Source of the DNA: Pseudomonadaceae bacterium
GTDB lineage: Bacteria; Pseudomonadota; Gammaproteobacteria; Pseudomonadales; Azotimanducaceae
Direction of reading: 5' to 3'
Assembly: GCA_024743435.1 (NCBI GenBank)
Contig: JANSWO010000002.1
Span: forward strand, 124,001 to 188,000
DNA: 64,000 bases
Shown here: positions 36,555 to 45,543 of the stretch, piece by piece
Numbering within the stretch: the first letter of the stretch is position 1
How the letters are laid out: each line of letters begins with the position of its first letter
Program-made: the position numbers and the translations under genes
Notes under the pieces: generated by a model
Told to the model about the DNA's origin: nothing
What the model saw: only the letters and a program-made list of their open reading frames with translations
Databases searched by the model: none

Positions 36555-37283
36555 ATGCAGTTAGAGCTATCAGGTCGCGCGGTGCCGCTGGTGATTCAGC
36601 GCAACAAGCGCAGGCGTCGGCGGGTTGGCATCAGCTTCGATCCGGATGGTCATGTGCGTATTGATGCGCCACCGCGCACCTCATTGCGCGAGATCGAAGA
36701 GATTGTTCGTAGCCATGAGCGCTGGATCCTGCGCAACATCGATAAAGCGCTGGTTTCGGGCGCGCGCATGGCATCCTCGCTCACCAGCGGGGATCTGATC
36801 AGTGTTGGTGGGCTTCAGCGAATGCTCGTGGTGAGTCGAGCTCCCGATGCTGTGGCATCCGTTTCCTACGCGGATGACGTGGTGATGCTGCGCACGCCGA
36901 CACCCGACAATCCTGCTGTCGTCACGAGCATGCTTTGTCGCTGGTGGCAGGATAGGGCGCAAGCGCAGTTCGCACAGTTGATGTCCGAATACGCCACCGT
37001 TTTGCCGTGGCTTTCGGGTTGCGAGCCAACCTGGCGCCAGCGATTTATGCGCTCGCAGTGGGGGAGCTGCAGCGCCAGTGGCCGCATCTCGCTTAATTCC
37101 CACCTGGCTAAGCTGCCCGACTCTCTTGTGCGCTATGTGGTGTTGCATGAACTGTGTCATCTGGTGCACTTGAATCACTCTCGCCGTTACTACGCGCTAC
37201 TCGAACGCTATCTTCCCAACTGGACCGAACATAGGCGTGCGCTCGATGACTATGCTGCTGTGCTGCTGGAACCAGTTGCATGA
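36555..37283 (+). CDS. YgjP-like metallopeptidase domain protein
   Basis: A 242-residue protein of the YgjP/WSS1-like DUF45 family. The zinc motif HELCHLVHLNHSRRYYALL gives two His ligands and a catalytic Glu, with the family signature WGSCSASGRISLN just before it. The N-terminal half has a basic start (NKRRRRRVGISFDPDGHVRI). The function of the family is not settled; some relatives act with restriction or repair genes. It overlaps rsgA by four bases (ATGA 37280-37283). Confidence 0.88.
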   Translation: MQLELSGRAVPLVIQRNKRRRRRVGISFDPDGHVRIDAPPRTSLREIEEIVRSHERWILRNIDKALVSGARMASSLTSGDLISVGGLQRMLVVSRAPDAVASVSYADDVVMLRTPTPDNPAVVTSMLCRWWQDRAQAQFAQLMSEYATVLPWLSGCEPTWRQRFMRSQWGSCSASGRISLNSHLAKLPDSLVRYVVLHELCHLVHLNHSRRYYALLERYLPNWTEHRRALDDYAAVLLEPVA

Positions 37284-38272
37284 GGCGCGCTGAGCTGCAG
37301 GCAATCGGCTTCAGCGACTTCTTCGAGCGACAAACCTCTCGCCTACCCGACGGTTGTGCGTTAGCGAGAGTTGCGTCGATGCAACGCAATCAGCTCGAGC
37401 TGTGGCTGGGCGCGCGGGAGGGCGGCAGCATCCGCCGGGGGCGCGGCGTTATGGGCGGCCGCTGGTATCGCGGTTCAAGCGAAGCCAGGCCGACGATCGG
37501 TGATTGGGTGGTTGTGCGAGCGGACGGCACGGTTGTGCGTCTGCTTGACCGGCGAAGCGTGTTCAAACGCCTTGCTGTCGGAGGCGGTGATGTGCAGCTG
37601 ATCGCAGCGAACGTCGATACCCTGGTTATCGTCAGCTCCTGCTCAGCTGAATTTAACCCGGCGCGTCTGGAGCGTTACCTGACGCTCGCTTTAGATGCTG
37701 GTGCTGCGCCTGTCGTTGTATTGAGTAAGGCGGATCAGGTCAGCGACACCTCGCCCTACGTTGCGGCAGCCCAGGCACTTAAACCCGGGCTTCCCGTACT
37801 CGCGCTCGATACCCGACTTGCCGACATCCAGCAGGCGCTCAATCAGTGGCTAATCCCTGGCCAGACGCTCGCGTTGGTTGGCTCGTCAGGTGTTGGCAAA
37901 TCAACGCTTCTGAACACACTGCTCGGTAATGAGGTTCAGCAAACCGCATCGGTTCGCGAAGCCGACGCGAAAGGCCGGCACACAACCACTGGTCGATCCC
38001 TGCACCAGTTGTCCTGTGGTGCGTTGGTGATCGATTCGCCAGGCATGCGCGAGTTGGCACTGGTGGATGTCAGCGAGGGTGTTGGTGAGGTGTTTGAGGA
38101 TATCGATCGCCTCGCAGGGCAGTGTCGGTTTCGCGACTGTGGCCATCAATCTGAGCCGGGCTGTGCGGTGCAGGCAGCTATCGAAGCTGGTCAACTGGAC
38201 GCGCAGCGGTTGTCTCGCATGCGTAAACTGGCCGCTGAAGAGCGCACCAACAAAGGCAGTTTGCGGCGCTAG
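37280..38272 (+). CDS. rsgA: Small ribosomal subunit biogenesis GTPase RsgA
   Basis: A circularly permuted GTPase of 330 residues that helps late 30S subunit maturation. An OB-fold start (TIGDWVVVRADGTVVRLLDRRSVFKR) is followed by the permuted G-motifs: G4 VVLSKAD comes before G1 LVGSSGVGKSTLLN and G3 VIDSPGMRELAL. The C-terminal zinc finger is visible in CRFRDCGHQSEPGCAV. It is coupled to the upstream peptidase gene by a four-base overlap. Confidence 0.95.
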   Translation: MRRAELQAIGFSDFFERQTSRLPDGCALARVASMQRNQLELWLGAREGGSIRRGRGVMGGRWYRGSSEARPTIGDWVVVRADGTVVRLLDRRSVFKRLAVGGGDVQLIAANVDTLVIVSSCSAEFNPARLERYLTLALDAGAAPVVVLSKADQVSDTSPYVAAAQALKPGLPVLALDTRLADIQQALNQWLIPGQTLALVGSSGVGKSTLLNTLLGNEVQQTASVREADAKGRHTTTGRSLHQLSCGALVIDSPGMRELALVDVSEGVGEVFEDIDRLAGQCRFRDCGHQSEPGCAVQAAIEAGQLDAQRLSRMRKLAAEERTNKGSLRR

Positions 38273-38510
38273 CACGGCGTAGGGTATCTCTGACGAGCGT
38301 CGCGCAAGCCAGCGGTTTGTCTAGCATCGACCAGCCGCTCGCTGGTTGTTACCCGCTGGGATAGCCAACTTCTTGACGCTGAAGCTGTAGAAGCGCGCCG
38401 AACTGTCTAAAATCTAAGTAAATTCACACAAGTTCCTACGCATGGCCAACAGTGCTGGCGTGCTCTGATGCATAGACTGCTTCACATCAGATTTGTGATG
38501 GACCGCACAG

Positions 38511-38882
38511 ATGGCCGACATACAGTTCAGCTTGCACAAAGACCTCGCCGTGGTACGAATCGAGGGAGATTTTTCGCTGCAGGATCTGACTCGTGGCATT
38601 CAGGATATGTATGCCGATCCTCACTTCAGTGCCAGCACACGGGATCTGTGGGACTTCACCAGCGCTCAGTGGCATCGAGTACGCGAGGACATGCACGGCA
38701 TGGCGGACAGCTTCCGTGAATGGCTCAACAGCCAGCCGAGAACGAGCAAGACCGCCATGCTGTTCGGTAGTGAGGCCGAAAAGACACTCCTTCAACTGTT
38801 CTACGAATCAGGCGAATGGGACGGCAACTGGCGTTTCTTCACCGATGAACACGAAGCTCGACATTGGTTGAGTCAACCGTGA
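38511..38882 (+). CDS. SpoIIAA/STAS-like protein
   Basis: A 123-residue single-domain protein. The pattern FSLHKDLAVVRIEGDFSLQDLTRGIQDM, then STRDLWDFTSAQW, an amphipathic helix, and SKTAMLFGSEAEKTLL ending in WRFFTDEHEARHWL fits the SpoIIAA-like/STAS fold of DUF4180-type or PF11964-type proteins. Such domains usually bind partners or small ligands; the role here is unknown. The 238 bases before it hold no gene. Confidence 0.65.
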   Translation: MADIQFSLHKDLAVVRIEGDFSLQDLTRGIQDMYADPHFSASTRDLWDFTSAQWHRVREDMHGMADSFREWLNSQPRTSKTAMLFGSEAEKTLLQLFYESGEWDGNWRFFTDEHEARHWLSQP

Positions 38883-38956
38883 GCCAACGCTAGAACGAAC
38901 TGCTAACCTCCATCCCTCACTTCGAACTCATCTTCGGGTTCTCTTTGGGGGAGACA

Positions 38957-39739
38957 ATGATTCGACTCACATTCGCGCTGCGCCGGCAGCGCCAGCTCAG
39001 CCTTTCCGAGTTTCAAACGTACTGGCGCGAAACACACGGGCCACTTGTCGCCGGACTCGCCACCAGGCTTGGCATTCTTCGCTACGTGCAAGTGCACACC
39101 CTGGATGACCCATTCAACGCGGCGATGGCGGAATCGCGTGGAGGTATGGAACCTGCTTTCGACGGCGTTGCTGAGTTGTGGTTTGCCAGTGAGAAGGCGG
39201 TTGCCGATGCGCTCGCCAGTGACGACGGCGCCGCTGCCGGGCAGATTCTGCTGGAGGACGAAGCTAAGTTCATCGATCTCCCCGCATCGCCGCTGTGGTT
39301 GGCCCACGACTATCCGCAGGTGAATCCAACGCCAGAAAACCTGCTGGCTAGCCCTCGCAGCGATCTGGTGAAACTGCATTATCCCTTGCGTCAGCTGCCG
39401 GGCCATGATGAAGCGGATGCGCAAGCCTACTGGCGCACGACACACGGGCCGCTGATTCGCCGTCAGGCCGCGGCATCCGGCATCAAGCGTTATATGCAGG
39501 TTCATCGGGTGCCGTCGCCGCTCGAAGCGGCCATGCGCGACGCGCGAGGCACGACCGCTCCGCCCTTCATGGGGCATGCGGAGTTGTGGTTTGCGCGGAC
39601 TGATCTTGGTGTGTCGTCGCCGGAGAGGCAGCTTGCGGGCAGGCGGGCTGCTGAAGATGAAGCTAACTTCATCGACTTTGCGCGCTCCAGCATCTTCCTG
39701 GGCAAAGAGTTCGAGTTCGTCAATCGCTTGAATGACTAA
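38957..39739 (+). CDS. Tandem EthD-domain protein
   Basis: A 260-residue protein made of two EthD-like ferredoxin-fold domains. The first starts MIRLTFALRRQRQLSLSEFQTYWRETHGPLV and the second KLHYPLRQLPGHDEADAQAYWRTTHGPLI. Each contains the WRxTHGPL helix, the Y-x-Q-V-H strand and an E-A-x-F-I-D-F end. EthD domains accompany oxidative degradation of ethers and polyketide-like compounds, but a catalytic role here is not proven. GGGGGAG precedes ATG 38957, favouring it over TTG 38945. It is followed after 35 bases by a dienelactone hydrolase. Confidence 0.85.
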   Translation: MIRLTFALRRQRQLSLSEFQTYWRETHGPLVAGLATRLGILRYVQVHTLDDPFNAAMAESRGGMEPAFDGVAELWFASEKAVADALASDDGAAAGQILLEDEAKFIDLPASPLWLAHDYPQVNPTPENLLASPRSDLVKLHYPLRQLPGHDEADAQAYWRTTHGPLIRRQAAASGIKRYMQVHRVPSPLEAAMRDARGTTAPPFMGHAELWFARTDLGVSSPERQLAGRRAAEDEANFIDFARSSIFLGKEFEFVNRLND

Positions 39740-39774
39740 GGCATTTGGTCAGCATTGAGAAGCGGAGCAGAAAC

Positions 39775-40524
39775 ATGATTGAGGGATTCAGCGAGCGCCC
39801 CTTTACCGCGCCGATTGACGGACGCGACTTCACGAGACCGGTGTTTGAGGCTGGAGAAGGCCCGCCGGTGATTGTGATCCAGGAATTGCCAGGCATCGGT
39901 CCGCAAACGATTGAGCTGGCTCGCCTCCTGCGTGAGGCGGGATTTCAGGCGATCCTGCCCCATCTATTCGGCAAGCTTGGAGAAGTATCATTGCTGGGCA
40001 ACTTCGTGCGCGTTCTGTGCATGCGGCGCGAATTCCACCTGTTTGCAAAAAATGCCAGCAGCCCCATCAGCCAGTGGTTGCGCGCTTTGTGCGCGGATGT
40101 TCGCGAGCGTTCGGGCGCACCTGGCGTGGGGACGATCGGGATGTGCCTGACAGGCAACTTCGCGATTTCGTTGCTGGCCGATGACAACGTGCTGGCGGGC
40201 GTTGCATCACAGCCATCCATGCCGCTTGGCAAGCATGCTGATCTGCATATGTACGAGGCTGACATTGTGCGTGTGCGTGAGAGGCTGGATGAACTGCCAC
40301 CGGCGCGTGCTTTTCGCTTCGATGGCGACAAGATCTGTCAGGCCGCAAAGTTCGATGCGCTGGAACGCACCTTCAATCAGGGCCGGGAGCGGATCATTCT
40401 CGAAACGCTTCCGGGTGGCGGCCACTCGGTGCTGACGCTCGATTTTGTCGATGACGCGGGGCACCCAACGCGAGTCGCGCTCGACAACATCATCTCCTAT
40501 CTGCACGACGCATTGGCGGTTTGA
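39775..40524 (+). CDS. Dienelactone hydrolase family protein
   Basis: A 249-residue alpha/beta hydrolase of the dienelactone hydrolase type. The nucleophile is the Cys of TIGMCLTGNFAISLL, and the His is in GGGHSVLTLDF. Family members hydrolyse dienelactones in aromatic-ring degradation, or other lactones and esters. GGAG lies eight bases before ATG 39775. It abuts the MFS gene with no spacer, so the EthD-hydrolase-MFS trio reads as one catabolic operon. Confidence 0.88.
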   Translation: MIEGFSERPFTAPIDGRDFTRPVFEAGEGPPVIVIQELPGIGPQTIELARLLREAGFQAILPHLFGKLGEVSLLGNFVRVLCMRREFHLFAKNASSPISQWLRALCADVRERSGAPGVGTIGMCLTGNFAISLLADDNVLAGVASQPSMPLGKHADLHMYEADIVRVRERLDELPPARAFRFDGDKICQAAKFDALERTFNQGRERIILETLPGGGHSVLTLDFVDDAGHPTRVALDNIISYLHDALAV

Positions 40525-41781
40525 GTGACCGGGTTACCTGACAAACCCGCCGGATCAGATCGAGGCGCAGCTTCAGGTTTGCTTGACGGGCTGCGCTCCA
40601 GGGCAACCCCGATGGGCCTGTTAGTGTTGATGTCGATAGCGCTGCCGCTGTCGTTCTCCACGTGGTCGGTGCTGATCAACAACTTTATCGTGGAGCAGGC
40701 CGCGTTCACCGGTCGGGAAGTCGGCATCATGCAGAGCCTGAGGGAGGTGCCGGGGTTCCTGGCGTTTACCGCGGCTTACGTCCTGCTGATTCTCAGCGAG
40801 CAGCGTTTTGCGCTCGCATCCCTGACGGTGCTCGGGCTAGGGACTGCGCTTACGGGGCTGCTGCCGTTCGAGTACGGCATCTATTTCTCGACGGTTCTAA
40901 TGTCGATTGGCTTCCACTACTTCGAAACCATCAAACAGTCGCTGTCACTGCAATGGTTTAACAAGGACGACGCGCCTCAAGCGCTGGGCCGCTTGCTTGC
41001 CATTGGCTCTGGCACATCGCTCGTGATGTACAGCCTGATCTGGCTTGCGCTGGAGTTTGCCGCGCCGCCGTACTGGCTGCTGTTCGGGCTGTCCGGGCTT
41101 GCCGTGCTGGTTCTGACGGCCTACATGCATCTGGCGTTCCCCATGTTCGCGAGCCCTGCGGCTCAAACCCCGGGGATCGTGCTTAAACGGCGTTACTGGC
41201 TTTATTACGTATTAACCTTCTTCTCCGGTGCCAGGCGTCAGATATTTGTGGTCTTTGCCGCGTTTCTCATGGTTGAGAAGTTTGGTTTCAGTGCCCAGAA
41301 CATCGCCGGTCTGTTTCTGATTACCTACGCGTTTAACTGGGCCTTTGCTGAGCGCATCGGGGCGTTGATCCATCGTATTGGTGAGCGCGCTGCGCTCACG
41401 TTCGAATACGTGGGCCTCGGTCTGCTGTTCGTCTGTTACGCGCTGGTTGATAACGCCGCGCTAGCGGCTGGACTCTATGTCGTTGATCACCTGTTCTTTG
41501 CCCTTGCCATTGCCATCAAGACCTATTTCCAGAAGATTGCGGATCCACAGGACATGGCTGGCAGCGCTGGCGTTGCGTTCACCATCAATCATATCGCCGC
41601 AGTCCTTGTGCCAGCGAGCCTGGGCGTCGTTTGGCTCTGGTCACCAGCCGCCGTGTTTCTGGTGGGCGCCGGGTTTGCGGCCTGCTCTTTAGTGTGCGCT
41701 CAGCTTGTGCCCAGGCATCCTGTGCCCGGTTCCGAGGTGCGCTGGCAAAGCACAAGCGAGGGCGCTACACGGCGTGTATGA
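40525..41781 (+). CDS. MFS transporter
   Basis: A 418-residue major facilitator protein with about twelve membrane helices. Its GTG start follows directly on the stop of the hydrolase gene. Visible features are TM1 (MGLLVLMSIALPLSFSTWSVLI), the EVPGFLAFTAAYVLL segment, a cytoplasmic RRYWLYYVLTFFSGARRQIF loop at the half junction, and FQKIADPQDMAGSAGVAFTINHIAAVLVPASLG near the end. The substrate is unknown; co-transcription with the hydrolase suggests an organic acid or lactone. Confidence 0.85.
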   Translation: MTGLPDKPAGSDRGAASGLLDGLRSRATPMGLLVLMSIALPLSFSTWSVLINNFIVEQAAFTGREVGIMQSLREVPGFLAFTAAYVLLILSEQRFALASLTVLGLGTALTGLLPFEYGIYFSTVLMSIGFHYFETIKQSLSLQWFNKDDAPQALGRLLAIGSGTSLVMYSLIWLALEFAAPPYWLLFGLSGLAVLVLTAYMHLAFPMFASPAAQTPGIVLKRRYWLYYVLTFFSGARRQIFVVFAAFLMVEKFGFSAQNIAGLFLITYAFNWAFAERIGALIHRIGERAALTFEYVGLGLLFVCYALVDNAALAAGLYVVDHLFFALAIAIKTYFQKIADPQDMAGSAGVAFTINHIAAVLVPASLGVVWLWSPAAVFLVGAGFAACSLVCAQLVPRHPVPGSEVRWQSTSEGATRRV

Positions 41782-41903
41782 GTCTTGTGCAAGCCAGCGC
41801 CGCGACGCAGTGGTAATCTAGCGGCCAATTCAGCGGGCATCTTCCGTTCAGAGCAACGGAGGATCGCCGAGCTTGCCAGACCTACGACATACGAGACCCC
41901 GCC

Positions 41904-43058
41904 ATGAGTTCACAATCCAGCAATGCCTCAGACTCCGGATCGGCATCCAGCAATGTCGTCAACGCCATCAAGCTTGATCGCGTCGAAGAGGCCATTGCCG
42001 CGGTGGCCGCCGGTGAAATGGTGGTTGTGGTTGACGATGAAGATCGGGAGAACGAGGGCGATCTGATTATGGCGGCGAGCAAAGCCCGGCCTGAGCAGGT
42101 TGCCTTTATGATTCGGCATACCAGCGGCATCTTGTGTACGCCGATTCTTGAGGAGCATGCCAAACGGCTGCACTTAGACCCCATGGTTGCGCGCAATGAC
42201 GCGCCCATGAGCACGGCGTTTACCGTGTCCATCGACTACAAAGAAAACCTGACCACTGGAATCTCGGCGGAGGAACGCGCCAATACGGTTGTTGCCCTGG
42301 CGAGTAACAACGTGGCGGCCGGTGATTTTGTTCGTCCCGGGCACATCTTCCCGCTGGTCGCGCGCCCAGGCGGTGTATTGGTGCGGTCCGGGCACACGGA
42401 AGCTGGTATTGATCTGGCTGAACTGGCCGGTTGTCCGCCAGTAGGGCTGTTGGCCGAGATCGTCAATGACGACGGTACCGTGATGCGGCTGCCCGAGCTG
42501 GTGCCATTCGCACGCGAACACGGACTGAAGATCATCTCGATCGATGCGCTCATTGAGTATCGACAACAGCGTGAAAAGCTCGTGGAGCGATCCGCGCAGT
42601 TCGATATCGCTACCCGCATCGGTCCGGCGAAGGCGTTCTCATATCGTACGAAATTCGAAGATGCTGAGCACATGGCGTTGGTGTTTGGTGATGTGAAACC
42701 CGGGACCCCGGTGCCCGTCCGAATTCACCGTGAACATCTGGTGGCGGATGTCTTTGGCAACCAGAGCAGCCACTCTGAAAGCCTTCTGGATGCGGCGTTG
42801 TCGCAGATCGAGCAGTTGGGCAGCGGGGTACTGATCTACCTGCGAACCGGTTTTGTCGGCGTGCCTAACGCTCGCCTCGACCACTTCACGAAGGAAGAAG
42901 AGCGCAGTAACGCCTGGCTCGAGATTGGCGTTGGCGCTCAGATTCTGCGAGATCTCGATGTCTCGTCAATCCGCCTCATCGCTGGCCGCGAAGTTGACTA
43001 CGTCGGCATCGAGGGCTTCGGTTTGACCCTGGAAGACACGGTTATCCTCGGTAGCTAG
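41904..43058 (+). CDS. ribB: 3,4-dihydroxy-2-butanone 4-phosphate synthase with degenerate GTP cyclohydrolase II domain
   Basis: Riboflavin pathway enzyme of 384 residues in RibBA form. The N-terminal RibB domain is intact: [38 protein letters not shown] and the [25 protein letters not shown] metal and substrate region. The C-terminal part has the GCH2 fold, but the zinc-Cys segment of true RibA is replaced ([17 protein letters not shown] with no Cys), so it should not hydrolyse GTP. This is the RibBX-type arrangement known in gammaproteobacteria, and a separate RibA is expected elsewhere. It is monocistronic, with no FMN riboswitch seen in the 122-base leader. Confidence 0.93.
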   Translation: MSSQSSNASDSGSASSNVVNAIKLDRVEEAIAAVAAGEMVVVVDDEDRENEGDLIMAASKARPEQVAFMIRHTSGILCTPILEEHAKRLHLDPMVARNDAPMSTAFTVSIDYKENLTTGISAEERANTVVALASNNVAAGDFVRPGHIFPLVARPGGVLVRSGHTEAGIDLAELAGCPPVGLLAEIVNDDGTVMRLPELVPFAREHGLKIISIDALIEYRQQREKLVERSAQFDIATRIGPAKAFSYRTKFEDAEHMALVFGDVKPGTPVPVRIHREHLVADVFGNQSSHSESLLDAALSQIEQLGSGVLIYLRTGFVGVPNARLDHFTKEEERSNAWLEIGVGAQILRDLDVSSIRLIAGREVDYVGIEGFGLTLEDTVILGS

Positions 43059-43105
43059 CGGCATCAAGTGCCCAGCGCAGCGCGGCAGCTTGTATTGCTG
43101 GCGTG

Positions 43106-43339
43106 CTATCGGTATTCGAATCGTGCGGCACTGCCACACGTTCCGGCATAGACAATTCGAATGTCACGGCGGCGCTCGCCACAGGATTGGCAGCGGACGC
43201 GCTGACGCACGGCGTCGGTATCGGCGTCTTCACCCAGGTGCTCGATGAGAGTTGCCATGTCCAGGCGCTGCATCCGCCCGCAGGGGACGCAGACGCCGTA
43301 CAGTTCGAATCGGTGTTTCAGGTCTTTCAGTAGCTGCAT
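43106..43339 (-). CDS. Small zinc-ribbon-like protein behind a LexA box
   Basis: A 77-residue leftward frame with two CxxC pairs, YGVCVPCGRMQRLD and VRCQSCGERRRDIRIV, separated by an acidic linker. This is the plan of widespread small proteobacterial zinc-ribbon proteins of unknown function. The chosen ATG 43339 (MQLLKDLKH) begins eight bases after a LexA palindrome, leaving no room for a separate ribosome-binding site. An ATG at 43354 lies inside the palindrome. Starting later would remove the first CxxC. The gene is divergent from pdxA and convergent with ribB. Confidence 0.6.
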   Translation of the reverse strand: MQLLKDLKHRFELYGVCVPCGRMQRLDMATLIEHLGEDADTDAVRQRVRCQSCGERRRDIRIVYAGTCGSAARFEYR

Positions 43340-43346
43340 GTCGATA

Positions 43347-43362
43347 CTGTACATAAATACAG
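43347..43362 (-). promoter_or_regulatory. LexA (SOS) box
   Basis: CTGTACATAAATACAG has the CTGT-N8-ACAG form with an AT-rich centre. It lies directly before the zinc-ribbon gene on the minus strand and 48 bases before the pdxA start on the plus strand. Repression of the zinc-ribbon gene is the simplest reading. Confidence 0.65.
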
Positions 43363-43410
43363 TTATCTGGTCATGGCGGTCCTCATGATCTTATTTCCCA
43401 GGTCGGCGCT

Positions 43411-44391
43411 ATGAGTAACCAAGGCGATGTCACGACGCTTGCAGTGACACTGGGCGACCCGGCAGGCGTCGGCCCCGAGGTCGTCATGAAGGCGCTGGCC
43501 GCGGGCGATCCTGGCTGCGCGATTGAGCTGGTTGGTCCCACATGGGCACTTCGCTCCGGCGCGAATGTCGCGGGCGTTGATGCAGACCTGTTGCTGGCGC
43601 GCAGTTGGCTCAGTCATCGAGACATCCCGGTCGCAGAGCCCCCGGGCTTTGAGCACGGCCGGGTCGATAGCGCGTGCGGTCAGGCAGCGGTACAAGCGGT
43701 GGAGGCGGCTGCACGAGGCGTGTTGGACGGTCGCTACAGCGCTATGGTCACAGCGCCCATCAATAAAGAATCGGTGCATGCCGCAGGTTACGTTGATGAT
43801 ATTGGCCACCAGGAAATTCTGGCTCGAATCGCGGGGAGCAGTTGGACGGCGACCATGCTGATGACGCCGGGGCTACGAGTGGCTCACCTGTCGACACACC
43901 TGTCGCTGATTGAGGCGGCGCGCTATGTCACGGAGCCGATTGTGTTCGATAAGCTGATCTTGCTGAACGATACGCTCAAGGGTTGGGGTATCGAGCGACC
44001 AAGCATTGCGGTCGCCGCACTGAACCCGCATGGCGGCGAGGGCGGTTTGCTTGGCCGTGAAGAGATTGAGGAAATCGGTCCGGCTGTCGTGAGAGCGCAG
44101 ACGGCGGGGTTGGATGCACACGGTCCTATACCGGCGGACTCGGTCTTCAACCGAGCAATAAACGGTGAATTCGATGTGGTTCTGGCCCTGTATCACGACC
44201 AGGGCCACATCGCGATCAAGGTGCACGACTTCCATCAGAGCACAACAGCCACCATGGGATTGCCGTTCATCAGAACATCCGTCGATCACGGCACAGCGTT
44301 TGATATTGCGGGATCAGGCACGGCAGATCCGACATCAATGCTGGCGGCGCTGAACATGGCTGTCACGCTGCTTGAGCGGCGTTTGCGATAA
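43411..44391 (+). CDS. pdxA: 4-hydroxythreonine-4-phosphate dehydrogenase
   Basis: A 326-residue pyridoxal 5'-phosphate pathway enzyme that oxidises and decarboxylates 4-phosphohydroxy-L-threonine. Family segments are LAVTLGDPAGVGPEVVMKAL at the N-terminus, MVTAPINKESVHAAG, the metal-binding AHLSTHLSL, AALNPHGGEGGLLGREE and ALYHDQGHIAIK with HGTAFDIAGSGTADPTSM. All the metal-binding His regions are present. It stands apart from the usual surA-pdxA-ksgA cluster; its downstream neighbours are an alcohol dehydrogenase and a FAH enzyme. Confidence 0.95.
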   Translation: MSNQGDVTTLAVTLGDPAGVGPEVVMKALAAGDPGCAIELVGPTWALRSGANVAGVDADLLLARSWLSHRDIPVAEPPGFEHGRVDSACGQAAVQAVEAAARGVLDGRYSAMVTAPINKESVHAAGYVDDIGHQEILARIAGSSWTATMLMTPGLRVAHLSTHLSLIEAARYVTEPIVFDKLILLNDTLKGWGIERPSIAVAALNPHGGEGGLLGREEIEEIGPAVVRAQTAGLDAHGPIPADSVFNRAINGEFDVVLALYHDQGHIAIKVHDFHQSTTATMGLPFIRTSVDHGTAFDIAGSGTADPTSMLAALNMAVTLLERRLR

Positions 44392-44457
44392 GGCCACAAT
44401 CGAGTAACGTGGTGGCCTGTTGAACGCCACGAACACCACACCCAGGGGATAACTACG

Positions 44458-45543
44458 ATGAAAGCCGCCGTTCTGCGTGAAGTGAATAAGCCGATGGAAA
44501 TTGAAGAGATTCAGGTTTCCAAACCCGGGCCGCGCGAGGTTCTCGTACGCACCGTTGCCTGTGGCGTTTGTCATAGTGATCTGCACTTTGCCAATGGCAC
44601 ATACCCCACGCCGATGCCGGCAATTCTCGGACACGAGTGCGCGGGTGTTGTTGAGCAAGTGGGCAGTGACGTGCATTACGTAAAGCCTGGCGATCACGTC
44701 ATCACGTGTCTGTCGGTATTCTGCGGTCACTGCGAGTATTGTCTGGGTGGCCGGATGTCCCTGTGCCAGTCTCCAGAAACCCAGCGCGGTGAGAGCGATG
44801 AGCCTCGCCTGTCCGATAAAGGCCAAAGCGTTGTCCAGTTTGCAAATCTCGGCGGCTATGCAGAACAGCTGCTCGTACACGAGCACGCCTTGGCCAAGAT
44901 TCGTCCGGATATGCCTCTTGATCGCGCGTCGTTGATCGGTTGTGGGGTGACAACCGGCGTTGGCGCAGTGATTCACACGGCTAAAGTCGAACCCGGTTCA
45001 ACGGTTGCCGTGATCGGCTGTGGTGGTATCGGGCTGTCAGCCATCAATGGTGCAGCTATCGCCGGTGCCGGTCGAATAATCGCGGTTGATATGGTGCCGT
45101 CCAAGCTCGAGCTTGCGCGCAAGTTTGGCGCCACGGATGTGGTGAACGCATCAGATGGCAACGCGGTTGGTGAAGTGATCGAGATGACCGGCGGCGGTGT
45201 GCACTATTCATTCGAAGCGATCGGATTGAAAGCCACAGCCGAGCAGGCATTCCAGATGTTACGTAACGGTGGTACCGCCACCGTCATCGGCATGATTCCT
45301 CCCGGCGATATGGTGGCCGTGCATGGCGTTGATTTTCTGTTCGAGAAAAAGCTGCAGGGCTCGTTCATGGGATCTAACCGATTCCGTGTCGACATGCCTC
45401 GATTCGTTGATTTCTACCTCCAGGGCAAGTTGCATCTGGACGATTTGATCTCTTCTCGAATCGGTCTTGCTGACGTTAACGATGCCTTCAAGCAACTCGA
45501 AGGTGGAGCAATCGCGCGTAACGTGATCATGTTCGACCAGTAA
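44458..45543 (+). CDS. Zinc-dependent alcohol dehydrogenase
   Basis: A 361-residue medium-chain dehydrogenase. Catalytic zinc site: CGVCHSDLHF and GHECAG. Structural zinc: the Cys cluster CGHCEYCLGGRMSLC. The Rossmann motif is VAVIGCGGIGLSAINGAAIAGAGRII. The plan is that of the class III/NDMA-type branch of the family; the cofactor and alcohol are not decided. Its stop overlaps the start of the FAH gene (TAATG), so the two are made together. Confidence 0.93.
   Translation: MKAAVLREVNKPMEIEEIQVSKPGPREVLVRTVACGVCHSDLHFANGTYPTPMPAILGHECAGVVEQVGSDVHYVKPGDHVITCLSVFCGHCEYCLGGRMSLCQSPETQRGESDEPRLSDKGQSVVQFANLGGYAEQLLVHEHALAKIRPDMPLDRASLIGCGVTTGVGAVIHTAKVEPGSTVAVIGCGGIGLSAINGAAIAGAGRIIAVDMVPSKLELARKFGATDVVNASDGNAVGEVIEMTGGGVHYSFEAIGLKATAEQAFQMLRNGGTATVIGMIPPGDMVAVHGVDFLFEKKLQGSFMGSNRFRVDMPRFVDFYLQGKLHLDDLISSRIGLADVNDAFKQLEGGAIARNVIMFDQ

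Noticed and set aside
38273-38510. Intergenic region after rsgA, checked for a small RNA or terminator
   Set aside because: Only weak, interrupted inverted repeats and an isolated TAAAAT were seen; no terminator or promoter could be supported.
41782-41903. Possible FMN riboswitch before ribB
   Set aside because: The 122-base leader is too short for the usual RFN element, and none of its conserved boxes is visible.
44335-44976. 213-codon leftward frame opposite pdxA end and the alcohol dehydrogenase
   Set aside because: It is antisense to two real genes with conserved motifs and has no signature of its own.
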